Shown here in pieces: positions 31,282 through 40,354 of a DNA stretch of 64,000 nucleotides. The stretch spans positions 1-64,000 of the forward strand of contig NZ_SMAF01000010.1 in NCBI RefSeq assembly GCF_004343305.1. Direction: 5' to 3'. The notes under the pieces are model-generated. The model saw only the letters and a program-made list of their open reading frames with translations. It made no database searches and had not been told where the DNA came from. This DNA is from Pseudofulvimonas gallinarii (GTDB lineage: Bacteria > Pseudomonadota > Gammaproteobacteria > Xanthomonadales > UBA2363). Both the position numbers and the translations under genes were made by a program. Every line of letters begins with the position of its first letter. Positions within the stretch are counted from its first letter, which is position 1.

Positions 31282-32768
31282 GACCAGGCCTCCAGTGCAC
31301 GCGCGGCGTGCTGGCGGTCGTCGAACGGCAGGCGGCGTCCGGCGATTTCCTGATAGGGCTCGTGGCCCTTGCCGGCGACAAGCACCGAGTCGGCGGCCGC
31401 CGCGCCCGCGATCACCGTCGCGATGGCGTGGGCGCGGTCGCGGTCGACGCGCACCGGCGCACCGGTGTCGAAGCCGGAAAGGATGTGCGCGACGATGGCA
31501 TCGCCGTCCTCGCCGCGCGGATTGTCGTCGGTGACGACGATGTCATCGGCGCCCGCCTGCGCGACCGCCGCCATCTGCGGGCGTTTGCCGCGATCGCGTT
31601 CGCCCCCGCATCCGAAGACGCAATGCAGCCGTCCCGGCGTGTGTTCGCGCAGGCTGGAGAGCGCCTGCTCCAGTGCGTCCGGCGTATGCGCGTAGTCCAC
31701 CACCACCAGCGGCCGCCCGTCGCCGCCGAGGCGGCTCATGCGGCCTGGCACGCTTTCCAGCGTCGGCAGCACGCTTACGATCCGTCCGATCGTCCAGCCC
31801 AGCGCATGCAGGGTTGCCGCCACGCCGAGCAGGTTGGCGACGTTGAAGCGGCCCAGCAGCCGGGTGCGGATCGCGTACTCGCCCGCGCGCGTGGCCAGCG
31901 TGAACGACAGGCCCTCATGCCCGGTGCGGATGTCGCAGGCGTGGAATTCCGGCAGCGAACCGTCGGCCAGTGGCTGCAGTCCACAGCGCAGCAGGCGGAC
32001 GGAGGCGGGTACCTGCATGGCCAGGCGCGCACCGAAGGCATCGTCGGTGTTGATGACCGCCGCTTCCAGGCCAGGCCAGCCGAACAGCCTGGCCTTCGCT
32101 GCGCCGTAGGCATCCATGTCGCCGTGGTAGTCGAGATGGTCGCGGCTGAGGTTGGTGAAGACGCCGACCGCGAAGTTCACCGCGTCGACGCGGCCCTGGT
32201 CGAGCGCATGCGACGACACTTCCATCGCGACATGGCTGACACCGACATCGGCGAAGCGGCGCAGCAGCGCATGCACCGACAGCACGTCCGGCGTGGTGCG
32301 CTCGCCTTCGACCAGCGCGCCGGGCCGACCCGCGCCCAAAGTGCCGATGGTGGCAACGTCGATGTCCGCGGCGGCCATCGCCTGGGCGAGCAGGTGGACG
32401 GTCGAGGTCTTCCCGTTGGTACCGGTGACGCCGACGATGCGCAGCTGCCGCGACGGCGCGCCATGGATGCGCTCGGCCAGCGTACCCAGGTGTGCACGCA
32501 GCGCCGGCACGGCCACGGCGGGCAAGGATGCTGGCAGCGGATCGGTCGCCGGCGGCTCGAAGAGGACGCAGGCGGCGCCGCGCGCCACGGCCTGCGCGAC
32601 ATGCGCCAGGCCATGCCCGCGCGATCCGGCCAGCGCCACGAAGGCATCGCCGGCGGTGACCTGACGGCTGTCCAGCGACAAACCGCCGACCACCGTGCCC
32701 GCGATGTCGTGCGGTACGGGCGCTATCCCGTCCAGCAGCACGCGCAGCGTCATCGACGACCGGCTCAT
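31275..32768 (-). CDS. murE: UDP-MurNAc-dipeptide--meso-diaminopimelate ligase
   Basis: Adds the third peptide residue. 497 residues: N-terminal SLDSRQVTAGDAFVAL, ATP loop VGVTGTNGKTSTVHLLAQA (about residue 110), AMEVSSHALDQGRVD, and a C-terminal domain with VVDYAHTPDALEQAL and VTDDNPRGED. The DNPR sequence is the diagnostic meso-diaminopimelate pocket, so a Gram-negative type stem peptide is expected. The open frame extends about 500 codons upstream over ftsI, but the ATG overlapping the ftsI stop by four bases is the right start. Confidence 0.96.
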   Translation of the reverse strand: MSRSSMTLRVLLDGIAPVPHDIAGTVVGGLSLDSRQVTAGDAFVALAGSRGHGLAHVAQAVARGAACVLFEPPATDPLPASLPAVAVPALRAHLGTLAERIHGAPSRQLRIVGVTGTNGKTSTVHLLAQAMAAADIDVATIGTLGAGRPGALVEGERTTPDVLSVHALLRRFADVGVSHVAMEVSSHALDQGRVDAVNFAVGVFTNLSRDHLDYHGDMDAYGAAKARLFGWPGLEAAVINTDDAFGARLAMQVPASVRLLRCGLQPLADGSLPEFHACDIRTGHEGLSFTLATRAGEYAIRTRLLGRFNVANLLGVAATLHALGWTIGRIVSVLPTLESVPGRMSRLGGDGRPLVVVDYAHTPDALEQALSSLREHTPGRLHCVFGCGGERDRGKRPQMAAVAQAGADDIVVTDDNPRGEDGDAIVAHILSGFDTGAPVRVDRDRAHAIATVIAGAAAADSVLVAGKGHEPYQEIAGRRLPFDDRQHAARALEAWSC

Positions 32769-34534
32769 GGCTGCACCCCTTCGGCGAACTGCAGCAGTTC
32801 GGCCGGCAGGTCGGGCAGGCTCTCGGCGGAGTCCTCGGGCGGCGGCAGGCGATCGACGGCGGCGAGCACGCGGTCGGGCGCGACGTCGAGCAGGCGCATC
32901 GCGCCGTCCATCACGCGCCCGAACACCGGCGCCGCCACCAGGCCGCCGTAATAGACGCCGCCCTGCGGGTCGTTGATCACCACGATACCGACCAGCCGGG
33001 GCGAGGATGCCGGGATCATGCCCGCGAACACGCTGACATAGCGGCTCTCGTAGCCGCCGGCGGTCGCTCGACGCGACGTCCCCGTCTTGCCTGCGACCGA
33101 GTAGTTCGCGACGCGGGCGCGCGTGCCCGATCCTTCCGGCCCGGTAACGGTTTCCAGCATGGCGACGATGGTCCGCGCCAGCCCGGGATCGAAGACTTCG
33201 CGCGGCGTCCTGCGCGTACCCTTGACGAACGTCGGCGGCACCAGCATGCCGTGGTTGGCCAGCGCGCCGTAGGCCTGTGCCAGCTGCAGCGCGGTCATCG
33301 AGATCGCGTAGCCGTAGGACATGGTGACCTTGTGCAGCAGGCCCCAGCGCTGCGCGTCGGGCAGCACGCCGGAGGCCTCGCCGGGGAAACCGGAGCCGGT
33401 GACCTCGCCGACGCCGATGCGATGGAAGACGCTCCACAACTCGCGGTTGTCCAGCTCCATCGCGATGCGCGCGGCGGCAACGTTGCTGGACTTGGTCAGC
33501 ATCCGCGTCAGGTCCACCGGGCCGAAATTGCGGATGTCGCGCACGGTGTGGTTGGCGACGTGCAGGCTGCCGCCGTTGGTATCCAGCACGGAGTCGGGAC
33601 GGAAGCGGCCGCTTTCGATGCCGGCGGCGGCGGTGAACGCCTTGATCACCGAGCCGGGTTCGAACAGGTCGGTGACCGCGCGGTTGCGACGTTGCGCCGG
33701 CTCGGCATTGCCGCGCGCGTTGTTGTTGTAGGACGGCTGGTTGACCATGGCGAGGATCTCGCCGGTCGGCGCATCGAGGATCACCATCGAGCCGGAGCTG
33801 GCATTGTGCTCCAGCAGCGTCGCCGTCAGTTCGCGATAGGCCAGGTACTGGATGCGGCGGTCGATGCTCAGCACCAGGTCCTTGCCCGGCTCCGGCGCAC
33901 GCACCAGCTCGACGTTTTCGACGACGCGGCCGCGGCGGTCGCGGATCACCCGCTGGCTGCCCGGCTTGCCGGCGAGCCAGCCGTCGAAGGCCAGCTCCAG
34001 TCCTTCCTGGCCCTGGTCGTCGATGTTGGTGTAACCCAGCACGTGCGACATCACTTCGCCGGCCGGGTAGTAGCGTCGGAACTCGCGCTGGGTGTTGACG
34101 CCGGGAATGTCCAGCGCGAGCACGCGCTCGACCTGCTCCGGATTCATGTGCCGGCGCAGGTAGTCGAATTCCCGTTTCGCCGCCGCCTTTTCCTGCATGC
34201 GCCGCTGCAGGTCGTCGGCGTTCAGGCCCAGCGCCTGCGCCAGCTCGGGTATGCGGTCGGCGTGTTCGGCGAGCACGGTCGGGTTCGCCCACAGCGACTC
34301 CACCGGCGTCGAGACCGCCAGCGGCTCGCCGTTGCGGTCGAGGATCTGGCCACGCGACGTCGGGATGGCGATCTCGCGCAGGAAGCGCGCGTCGCCCTGG
34401 CGCTGGTAGAAATCCTTGCGCACCAGTTGCAGGTCGACGGCGCGAACGACCAGCGCCGTCGTGCCCAGGCCGAGCAGCACCAGCACCACGCTGAGGCGCA
34501 GGCGCAGGTTGGTTTGCGGGCGGCGCCGGATCAT
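32765..34534 (-). CDS. ftsI: Septal peptidoglycan transpeptidase FtsI (PBP3)
   Basis: Class B penicillin-binding protein that cross-links septal peptidoglycan together with FtsW. 589 residues: a cytoplasmic tail, one N-terminal membrane helix (LRLSVVLVLLGLGTTALVV), a pedestal domain, then the transpeptidase domain with the active-site SxxK (GSVIKAFT, Ser295), SxN (KSSNVAA) and KTG (VAGKTGTSR). Length is typical. Four-base overlaps link it to ftsL upstream and murE downstream. Confidence 0.97.
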   Translation of the reverse strand: MIRRRPQTNLRLRLSVVLVLLGLGTTALVVRAVDLQLVRKDFYQRQGDARFLREIAIPTSRGQILDRNGEPLAVSTPVESLWANPTVLAEHADRIPELAQALGLNADDLQRRMQEKAAAKREFDYLRRHMNPEQVERVLALDIPGVNTQREFRRYYPAGEVMSHVLGYTNIDDQGQEGLELAFDGWLAGKPGSQRVIRDRRGRVVENVELVRAPEPGKDLVLSIDRRIQYLAYRELTATLLEHNASSGSMVILDAPTGEILAMVNQPSYNNNARGNAEPAQRRNRAVTDLFEPGSVIKAFTAAAGIESGRFRPDSVLDTNGGSLHVANHTVRDIRNFGPVDLTRMLTKSSNVAAARIAMELDNRELWSVFHRIGVGEVTGSGFPGEASGVLPDAQRWGLLHKVTMSYGYAISMTALQLAQAYGALANHGMLVPPTFVKGTRRTPREVFDPGLARTIVAMLETVTGPEGSGTRARVANYSVAGKTGTSRRATAGGYESRYVSVFAGMIPASSPRLVGIVVINDPQGGVYYGGLVAAPVFGRVMDGAMRLLDVAPDRVLAAVDRLPPPEDSAESLPDLPAELLQFAEGVQP

Positions 34535-34806
34535 CGGCGCACCACCGTGACCTGGGCGGGATCGGGTCGGACCAGACCGAGTTCCTCGCGCGCGACGCGC
34601 TCGACGCGGCTCATCTCCGCCCAGGTCGCCTGCTCCAGCTGCAGACGGCCGTACTCGATGTCCAGTTCATCGCGCTCCGCGTTGAGCGCCCGCAGGTCGA
34701 TGTACCGCTGCCGGCCCTCGTGGCGCACCTGGACGACGCCGATCGCGCTGGCGATGACGCCGGCGGCGAGGATCAGCATCCCGATGGCGCGCAGGCCCGG
34801 CCTCAT
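34531..34806 (-). CDS. ftsL: Cell division protein FtsL
   Basis: Small bitopic divisome protein that works with FtsB and FtsQ. 91 residues: a short cytoplasmic start, one membrane helix (LRAIGMLILAAGVIASAIGV), then a periplasmic coiled coil (RYIDLRALNAERDELDIEYG) ending in VAREELGLVRPDP, the typical FtsL/FtsB-like tail. Identity rests on size, topology and its place between rsmH and ftsI, with four-base overlaps on both sides. Confidence 0.95.
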   Translation of the reverse strand: MRPGLRAIGMLILAAGVIASAIGVVQVRHEGRQRYIDLRALNAERDELDIEYGRLQLEQATWAEMSRVERVAREELGLVRPDPAQVTVVRR

Positions 34807-35720
34807 GGCTGCCTTTCCGCCACGCGCAGCACCGCACTGCGGGCGCGTGGATTCGCCGCCAGTTCCGCTTCGCCCGGCATGATGCGTGCGATCGGGCGCA
34901 GCAGCGCCGGCCGTGCCACGGCCACCGGCAGGCGGCGGCCTCCGGTGGCGCGGCCGTCATGGGCGGCGATGAACTGCTTCACCAGCCGGTCTTCCAGCGA
35001 ATGGAAACTGATCACCGCCAGCCTGCCGCCTGGCTTCAGCGCCGCCATCGCGGCGTCCAGGCCGCGCGTGACCTCGCCCAGCTCGTCGTTGATGAAGATG
35101 CGCAGCGCCTGGAACGTGCGCGTTGCCGGATGCTTGTGGCCATCCCGGGTGCCGGGTACGGTCGCGACGAGGGCGGCCAGCTGCGCGGTGCGCTCGAGCG
35201 GCTGCTGCTGGCGTTGGGCGACGATGGCGCGTGCGATGGCGCGGCTGCGGCGCTCGTCGCCGAAGCGCCAGAGAACGTCGGCGATCTCGGCGTCGGTGGC
35301 GCGCATCAGCCACGACGCCACCGGTTCGCCGCGGCTGCGGTCCATGCGCATGTCCAGCGGGCCGTCGGCCTGGAAGCTGAAGCCGCGCGAGGGATCGTCG
35401 ATCTGCGGCGAGGAGACGCCCAGATCCAGCAGCACGCCATCCAGCCCGGCGCGCACCTCGTCCCACTCGGCCATGGTCGAAAACGGCGCATGCCGGATGG
35501 CGACGCGCGCATCGGCGGCGAACGCGCGTTCGGCTTCGTCGATCGCCTGGCGGTCGCGATCCATCAGCAGCAGTCGAGCGGTCGGGCCGAGCCGCGACAG
35601 CACGAGGCGGGCGTGGCCGCCCCGGCCGAACGTGCCGTCCAGATAGCGACCGTCGGGTCGCAGCGCGAGGGCGGCCACCGCCTCCTCGAGCAGAACGGGC
35701 TGATGGCTGTAGGTATTCAC
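34803..35720 (-). CDS. rsmH: 16S rRNA (cytosine-1402-N4)-methyltransferase RsmH (MraW)
   Basis: S-adenosylmethionine-dependent methylase of C1402 in the ribosomal decoding site. The core begins SHQPVLLEEAVAAL, then YLDGTFGRGGHARLVLSRL (SAM loop), LLMDRDRQAIDEAE, VLLDLGVSSPQIDDPSRGFSF and RIFINDELGEV. I place the start at the GTG giving VNTYSHQPVLLEEA (305 residues), because AAGGAAG lies about eight bases upstream and families start there. The frame is open for 64 further codons, but that part has no family likeness. It overlaps ftsL by four bases. Confidence 0.94.
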   Translation of the reverse strand: MNTYSHQPVLLEEAVAALALRPDGRYLDGTFGRGGHARLVLSRLGPTARLLLMDRDRQAIDEAERAFAADARVAIRHAPFSTMAEWDEVRAGLDGVLLDLGVSSPQIDDPSRGFSFQADGPLDMRMDRSRGEPVASWLMRATDAEIADVLWRFGDERRSRAIARAIVAQRQQQPLERTAQLAALVATVPGTRDGHKHPATRTFQALRIFINDELGEVTRGLDAAMAALKPGGRLAVISFHSLEDRLVKQFIAAHDGRATGGRRLPVAVARPALLRPIARIMPGEAELAANPRARSAVLRVAERQP

Positions 35721-35933
35721 GTCAGGACTTCCTTCCGTCGCTGCAACGGCGGGCTGCTCCACCTTTGTCCTGGCGCCGGCCGCCACGTCGGCGACCGCGT
35801 ATGCCGCCGCGCCCGCGACCGTCGTGCCGGCGAAGCGCATGAACACATCCGACGCTCGATGCATCGAACTGGATAGCGCGTCACGGACAACGGCCGTTCC
35901 GGTGCACAACATCGGCGGATTCCAGTTTCGGCG

Positions 35934-36380
35934 TCAGAAGTTGAGTGATTGCATTTCGGCGGTGATGTCCTCGGGAGAGATCGGGGTAGCGATCCGTTTG
36001 AGATGCGCCTCCTCGCTCCACAACTCGAATTTGTCGCCCAGCCCCAGCAGCACCGCGCGCTTTTCGATGGCGGCCGTCTGTCTCAGGCTGTGAGGCAACA
36101 GCAGGCGATGCTGGCCGTCGGGCTCAACGTGCGTGGCTGCACCCACCAGCTTGCGTTTCAGCTCGCGATGGGCCGGATTGAAGCTGGACAGCGCGTTCAC
36201 CTGGTCGCGGACGCGTTGCCACTCGTCAACCGGGAACAGCCAGAGGCAGTGGGCATCGAACGGGTTGTAGGTGAACACCAGACAGTTGCCGCAGGCGACG
36301 GACAGGGCTTCGCGGTAGGCCGTCGGAATGGCCATCCGTCCCTTGTCGTCGACGCTGATGCTGGACTCACCCTGGAACAT
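35934..36380 (-). CDS. mraZ: Transcriptional regulator MraZ
   Basis: Ring-shaped DNA-binding protein that represses the dcw promoter in E. coli. 148 residues with two SpoVT/AbrB-like halves: ISVDDKGRMAIPTAYREAL near the start and EPDGQHRLLLPHSLRQTAAI in the middle. The start chosen (MFQGESSISVDDKGR) matches the family. A start ten codons upstream would translate through the repeat operator and is less likely. 213 bases separate its stop from rsmH, an unusually wide gap for this cluster. Confidence 0.95.
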   Translation of the reverse strand: MFQGESSISVDDKGRMAIPTAYREALSVACGNCLVFTYNPFDAHCLWLFPVDEWQRVRDQVNALSSFNPAHRELKRKLVGAATHVEPDGQHRLLLPHSLRQTAAIEKRAVLLGLGDKFELWSEEAHLKRIATPISPEDITAEMQSLNF

Positions 36381-36392
36381 GCCCGCCTGTTT

Positions 36393-36418
36393 ACCCACGA
36401 TTTCCCACAAAACTCCAC
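36393..36418 (-). promoter_or_regulatory. MraZ box: three GTGG-type direct repeats
   Basis: On the minus strand, GTGGAG, GTGGGA and GTGGGT occur at 36413-36418, 36403-36408 and 36393-36398, exactly ten bases apart, just before the mraZ start. E. coli MraZ binds TGGG-type direct repeats separated by five bases upstream of its own gene, so this is a direct match to the known operator design. Confidence 0.8.
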
Positions 36419-36425
36419 CTGGCGC

Positions 36426-36454
36426 ACGTTACGCGTGCCCCAAAGCGCTGTCAA
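36426..36454 (-). promoter_or_regulatory. Candidate dcw promoter in front of mraZ
   Basis: A perfect TTGACA (36449-36454) is followed after exactly 17 bases by the weak hexamer TAACGT (36426-36431). Transcription would begin near 36420, placing the MraZ repeats right at the transcript start where a bound repressor would block initiation or escape. Confidence 0.55.
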
Positions 36455-36847
36455 GAAGAAAATCCAAGGCGCGCCAAGGACTTAGCTCACTTTTCTGAGC
36501 ACATTAGCTTCTACTCGCAAGCCCTTGAATATTCGAACAACAGGCCTTGTTGTTCATGGATTGATCACATTTTCTTGCGCCGCAGCATGGCGGGCCGGCG
36601 CCGCGACCGTTCCGGCAGGAAAGGGGCGCGCCCAACCGACACTTCCAGCCGCGGCCCGACCTTCGCCCCCCCCCGCGGCCACAGCTGATGAACGGGGCGG
36701 TCGGCGGCCGGCCGCCGCTTCCGTTGCGCCGGCCAGAACGGCAACGGCCGCCTCGAAGGCGGCCGTTGCGATGCTGCGTGGCGGCAGCTGCCGCCGGGGA
36801 AACGGGCCATCCGCCGCCGGCAGCTTAGACCGCGGGACGCACCCGGA
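36455..36847. other. mraZ-aldolase intergenic region with palindrome and hairpin
   Basis: No gene is seen. The mraZ-proximal part (to ~36590) is relatively AT-rich and holds GAACAACA / TGTTGTTC (36535-36555, five-base gap), a possible operator. A thirteen-base hairpin at 36741-36769 (GCAACGGCCGCCT / AGGCGGCCGTTGC) lies about 80 bases past the aldolase stop and may end that message. A run of nine C lies at 36666-36674. Confidence 0.5.
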
Positions 36848-37852
36848 TCAGCCTTCCCACTCGCCGAGCGCGGCCAGGCCGTTGGCGCGCGCACGCTCGA
36901 ACACCATCTGCTGGGCCTTGGCGTAGTTGCCGCTCATGTCGGCCGCCCAGAGCTTCAGGGCCGCGGACTGCATGGCGCGACCGTAGGAGAACGACAGCGG
37001 CCACGGCAGGTCTTCGTACTGGTTCATCGCGTTGAGGTGCGCGGTGGCCTGCTCGTCGCTCTGGCCACCGGACAGGAACACGATGCCCGGCAGCGCCGCC
37101 GGCACTGACGCGCGCAGGCAGCGCACGGTCAGGTCGGCGACATCCTCGACCTCGGCCTGCTCTTCGCAATCCTTGCCGGCGATGACCATGCTGGCCTTGA
37201 GGATGGTGCCTTCCAGCATGACGTTGTGCTCGTACAGCGCCGTGAACAGCGCGCGCAACGTGGCTTCGGTGACGTCGTAGCAGACTTCGATGTCGTGGAC
37301 GCCGTCCATCAGGACTTCCGGCTCGACCATCGGAACCAGGCCCTGCTCCTGGCAGAGCGCGGCATAGCGTGCCAGCGCGTGGGCGTTGGATTCGATGCAG
37401 GTGCCGGTCGGGATGTCCTCGCCGATGTTGATGACGGCACGCCACTTGGCGAAACGGGCGCCGAGACGCGCGTATTCCTCGAGCCGGCCACGCAGGCCAT
37501 CGAGGCCTTCGGTGATCAGCTCACCCGGACAGCCGGCCAGCGCCGCGGTGCCCTTGTCGACCTTGATGCCCGGCAGGATGCCGGCATCCGCCATCACCTT
37601 CGTGAACGGCACGCCGTCGCGGGTGGCCTGGCGGATCGTCTCGTCATAGAGGATGGCGCCGGAGATATGCTGGCCCAGGTTCGGGGCGGTCAGCAGCATC
37701 TCGCGGTACGCGCGGCGGTTTTCCTCGGTGCACTCGACGCCGACGGAATCGAAGCGCTTCTTGATGGTCGCATTGGATTCGTCGATGGCGATGATGCCCT
37801 TGCCGGGGGCAACCATGGCCTGGGCGATGTCTTCGAGGTCTTCGATGCTCAT
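36848..37852 (-). CDS. fda: Class I fructose-bisphosphate aldolase
   Basis: Schiff-base aldolase that splits fructose-1,6-bisphosphate in glycolysis and runs backward in gluconeogenesis. 334 residues: MSIEDLEDIAQAM, GKGIIAIDESNATIKKRF, VPMVEPEVLMDG, the Schiff-base lysine region LEGTILKASMVIAG, and PGIVFLSGGQSDEQATAHLN for phosphate binding. This is the eukaryote-like class I form found in Xanthomonas. The ATG has AGGAG eight bases ahead, and a TATACT element lies at 37910-37915. pyk lies nearby on the same strand but is separated by an opposite-strand DUF5916 gene. Confidence 0.95.
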   Translation of the reverse strand: MSIEDLEDIAQAMVAPGKGIIAIDESNATIKKRFDSVGVECTEENRRAYREMLLTAPNLGQHISGAILYDETIRQATRDGVPFTKVMADAGILPGIKVDKGTAALAGCPGELITEGLDGLRGRLEEYARLGARFAKWRAVINIGEDIPTGTCIESNAHALARYAALCQEQGLVPMVEPEVLMDGVHDIEVCYDVTEATLRALFTALYEHNVMLEGTILKASMVIAGKDCEEQAEVEDVADLTVRCLRASVPAALPGIVFLSGGQSDEQATAHLNAMNQYEDLPWPLSFSYGRAMQSAALKLWAADMSGNYAKAQQMVFERARANGLAALGEWEG

Positions 37853-37909
37853 GTCTGCAACTCCTGGCATAAATGTGCCGGACGCGCAGGCGGCCGGCAT
37901 GGGCCGGCA

Positions 37910-37915
37910 AGTATA
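37910..37915 (-). promoter_or_regulatory. Candidate -10 element for the aldolase gene
   Basis: TATACT on the minus strand, five of six consensus bases, about 58 bases upstream of the aldolase ATG. No good -35 is seen at the expected distance. Confidence 0.4.
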
Positions 37916-38083
37916 GCCCGCCCGCGCCGGACGGACCTGTCGCCACGACCAATGGCACTTGCCGCTGGCCGGCGCGACCGGGAACATTTTCCGCATGTCC
38001 GTGACTGCGCCCGGCTTCCAGGCGGCAAGCGGACATCCCGGCCGGAGTGCGGGCGCATTCCACCATTGTCCCGAAGCACCCCC

Positions 38084-40354
38084 ATGTCGGCTGCACCGTC
38101 TCCGGTCCTTCCTGCCCTGGCCCTGCTGTCGGCGCTTGCATCCGGTCCTGCTGCCGCCTCGGTACTGAAGCTGGACGGCATCCCGGACGAGCCGATCTGG
38201 CATGACGCCCAGGTTTTCGACGACTTCCGGATCACCAACCCGTACACGCTGGGGCCGCCGACGCACGCGACGGTCGCACGCCTGCTGGCGCTGCCGGAAG
38301 GACTGGCCGTCGCTTTCGTCTGTGACCAGCCGGCAGGCACGCCGCGCGTGAAACCCCGCGCAAACCGTGATGGCGGCAGCAACGCCGACCGCGTGAATTT
38401 CGCCGTCGACCTCGATGGTGACGGCCGCCTGGCCTACAACTTCATGGTCACGCTGGGCAATGCCATCGGCGACGAGGTGATCACCAACGAGAACCAGTAC
38501 AACGCCGACTGGGACGGCGTCTGGCGCCATGCACTGCATGAAGGCGAAGACCGTTGGTCGGTGGAGATGCTGATCCCCTGGAGCGTTGCCGCGATGCGCG
38601 AGGGCGAAGGCGCCGAGCGCAGCATCGCGGTCTATTTCGACCGCGTCATCGCCGCGCGCAATGAACGCAGCGCGGCTCCGCATGCCAGCTATACACGTCC
38701 GCGTTTCGTCTCGGAGTTCGCGCGCGTGCAGGTGCCACGCCATCGCGGCGGCGGCGTGCTTGCGATCGTGCCCTACGCATCCGTGCAGTACGACCTGCTG
38801 CACGACCGCGGCGAGGGTCGCGCCGGGCTGGACCTGTTCTGGAAGCCGTCCGGGCGCTTCCAGCTCAGCGCCGCGCTCAATCCCGATTTCGGCCAGGTCG
38901 AGGCCGACGACCTGGTGGTGAACTTCGATGCCATCGAAGTGTTCTTCTCCGACAAGCGGCCGTTCTTCACCGAGAACCAGGGCATCTTCAACGTCACCAC
39001 GCCCGACAGCGGCCGCCTCGTCTATACCCGGCGCATCGGTGGCGGCCGCGACGACGGCGAGGGCGCCGCCGACATCGATGCCGCCATCAAGCTCAACGGC
39101 AGCGCTGGCGGCTTCGACTATGGCACGCTGGTGGCCATCGAATCCGGTCATGCCGACGACATCGGCCGCGCCTTCTTCGTACAGCGGCTGGTGCGCAACC
39201 TCGGCAACGCGACGCTGGGCTACCTGGGCACCTGGACCGACCGGCCATGGCTGGATCGCGAGGCGCAGGTGCACGCCATCGATGCGATCTGGCGACCTTC
39301 CGCGAAATGGCTGGTGTCCGGACAGGTGCTTGGCAGTTCCATCGAACAGGGTGGCGAAACCCGCAACGGCAGCGGCGCCTGGTTCCGCGCCTTCTACACG
39401 CCGGAACCGCGCTTCCAGCACGAACTGGAAATCACGCACTTCGACCGCCGCCTGGACTTCAACGACGTCGGCTACCAGCGACGCGGCAACCTCAACGAAC
39501 TGGAATGGACCAGCACCTACCGCCAGACCGGTTTCGGCGACGACGACTGGCGTCGCAGCATCACCTGGGCCGTCGAGCCGCAGGTGCGCTACAACGACAG
39601 CGGTGACCGCCTGCCGCCGGAACTGCTGCTCACCGCCAACGTGTCGCTGCGCGAAGGCGGCACGCTGTACAGCGACCTGCTCTACGCATGGCGCGGCCAC
39701 GACGACCTCGTCTCACGCGGCCACGGCAAGGTCGAGCTGGAGCCGCGCCTGCGCAGTTTCTACAACTACTACGAGTCGCCACGCGTGGGACGCTGGCTGT
39801 GGTTCGCCGGCGTGTATGTCACCCAGGAAGGCAACGAGGGCTTCGCGATCCAGCCTGAACTCATCGCGCGCTACTTCATCCGCGACGATCTGAATGTGCG
39901 CCTGCAGTTCTTTCCACGCTGGTCGCAGGACTGGCTGATCTGGCGCGAGGACACGCTGTTCGCCAGCTATCGCCGCAAGCAGCAGCGCCTGGACCTGGAC
40001 GTCAACTGGTTCCCAGGCAGCCGGCACGAACTGCGCCTCAAGGCGCAGTGGCTGGGCATCGACGCCTACGATCCCACCGCCTACCGGATCGGTGCCGGTG
40101 GCCGCCTGCTCGAAAGCGGCGACAGCGTGCCCGCCTTCACCAGCAACACCTTCGGCGTGCAGCTGCGCTACCGCTACGAATTCGCGCCGCAGCGCGAACT
40201 CTACGTCGTCTACGCCCGCGGCGGCGACGAACGCACCGTGTACGAGGACGGACACCCTCGCGATAGCCACGACGGACTGGGCGGCCTGTTCGCCGACATA
40301 CCCGACCTGCGCGACGCCGACCAGGTGCTGGTGAAACTGCGCTGGGCGTTCTGA
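38084..40354 (+). CDS. Exported DUF5916 / CBM9-like domain protein, probable outer-membrane barrel
   Basis: A 756-residue protein with a signal peptide (PALALLSALASGPAAASV). Residues about 25-210 resemble a family 9 carbohydrate-binding domain (LDGIPDEPIWHDAQVFDDF … GDGRLAYNFMVTLGNAIGDE). The rest is the DUF5916 region, with NPDFGQVEADDLVVNFDAIE and FFSDKRPFFTENQGIF. The long C-terminal part alternates aromatic and polar residues and ends in a phenylalanine (VLVKLRWAF), as outer-membrane beta-barrels do. Function is not established for this family. It stands alone, divergent from the aldolase gene and convergent with pyk; the first ATG before the signal peptide was used. Confidence 0.85.
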   Translation: MSAAPSPVLPALALLSALASGPAAASVLKLDGIPDEPIWHDAQVFDDFRITNPYTLGPPTHATVARLLALPEGLAVAFVCDQPAGTPRVKPRANRDGGSNADRVNFAVDLDGDGRLAYNFMVTLGNAIGDEVITNENQYNADWDGVWRHALHEGEDRWSVEMLIPWSVAAMREGEGAERSIAVYFDRVIAARNERSAAPHASYTRPRFVSEFARVQVPRHRGGGVLAIVPYASVQYDLLHDRGEGRAGLDLFWKPSGRFQLSAALNPDFGQVEADDLVVNFDAIEVFFSDKRPFFTENQGIFNVTTPDSGRLVYTRRIGGGRDDGEGAADIDAAIKLNGSAGGFDYGTLVAIESGHADDIGRAFFVQRLVRNLGNATLGYLGTWTDRPWLDREAQVHAIDAIWRPSAKWLVSGQVLGSSIEQGGETRNGSGAWFRAFYTPEPRFQHELEITHFDRRLDFNDVGYQRRGNLNELEWTSTYRQTGFGDDDWRRSITWAVEPQVRYNDSGDRLPPELLLTANVSLREGGTLYSDLLYAWRGHDDLVSRGHGKVELEPRLRSFYNYYESPRVGRWLWFAGVYVTQEGNEGFAIQPELIARYFIRDDLNVRLQFFPRWSQDWLIWREDTLFASYRRKQQRLDLDVNWFPGSRHELRLKAQWLGIDAYDPTAYRIGAGGRLLESGDSVPAFTSNTFGVQLRYRYEFAPQRELYVVYARGGDERTVYEDGHPRDSHDGLGGLFADIPDLRDADQVLVKLRWAF

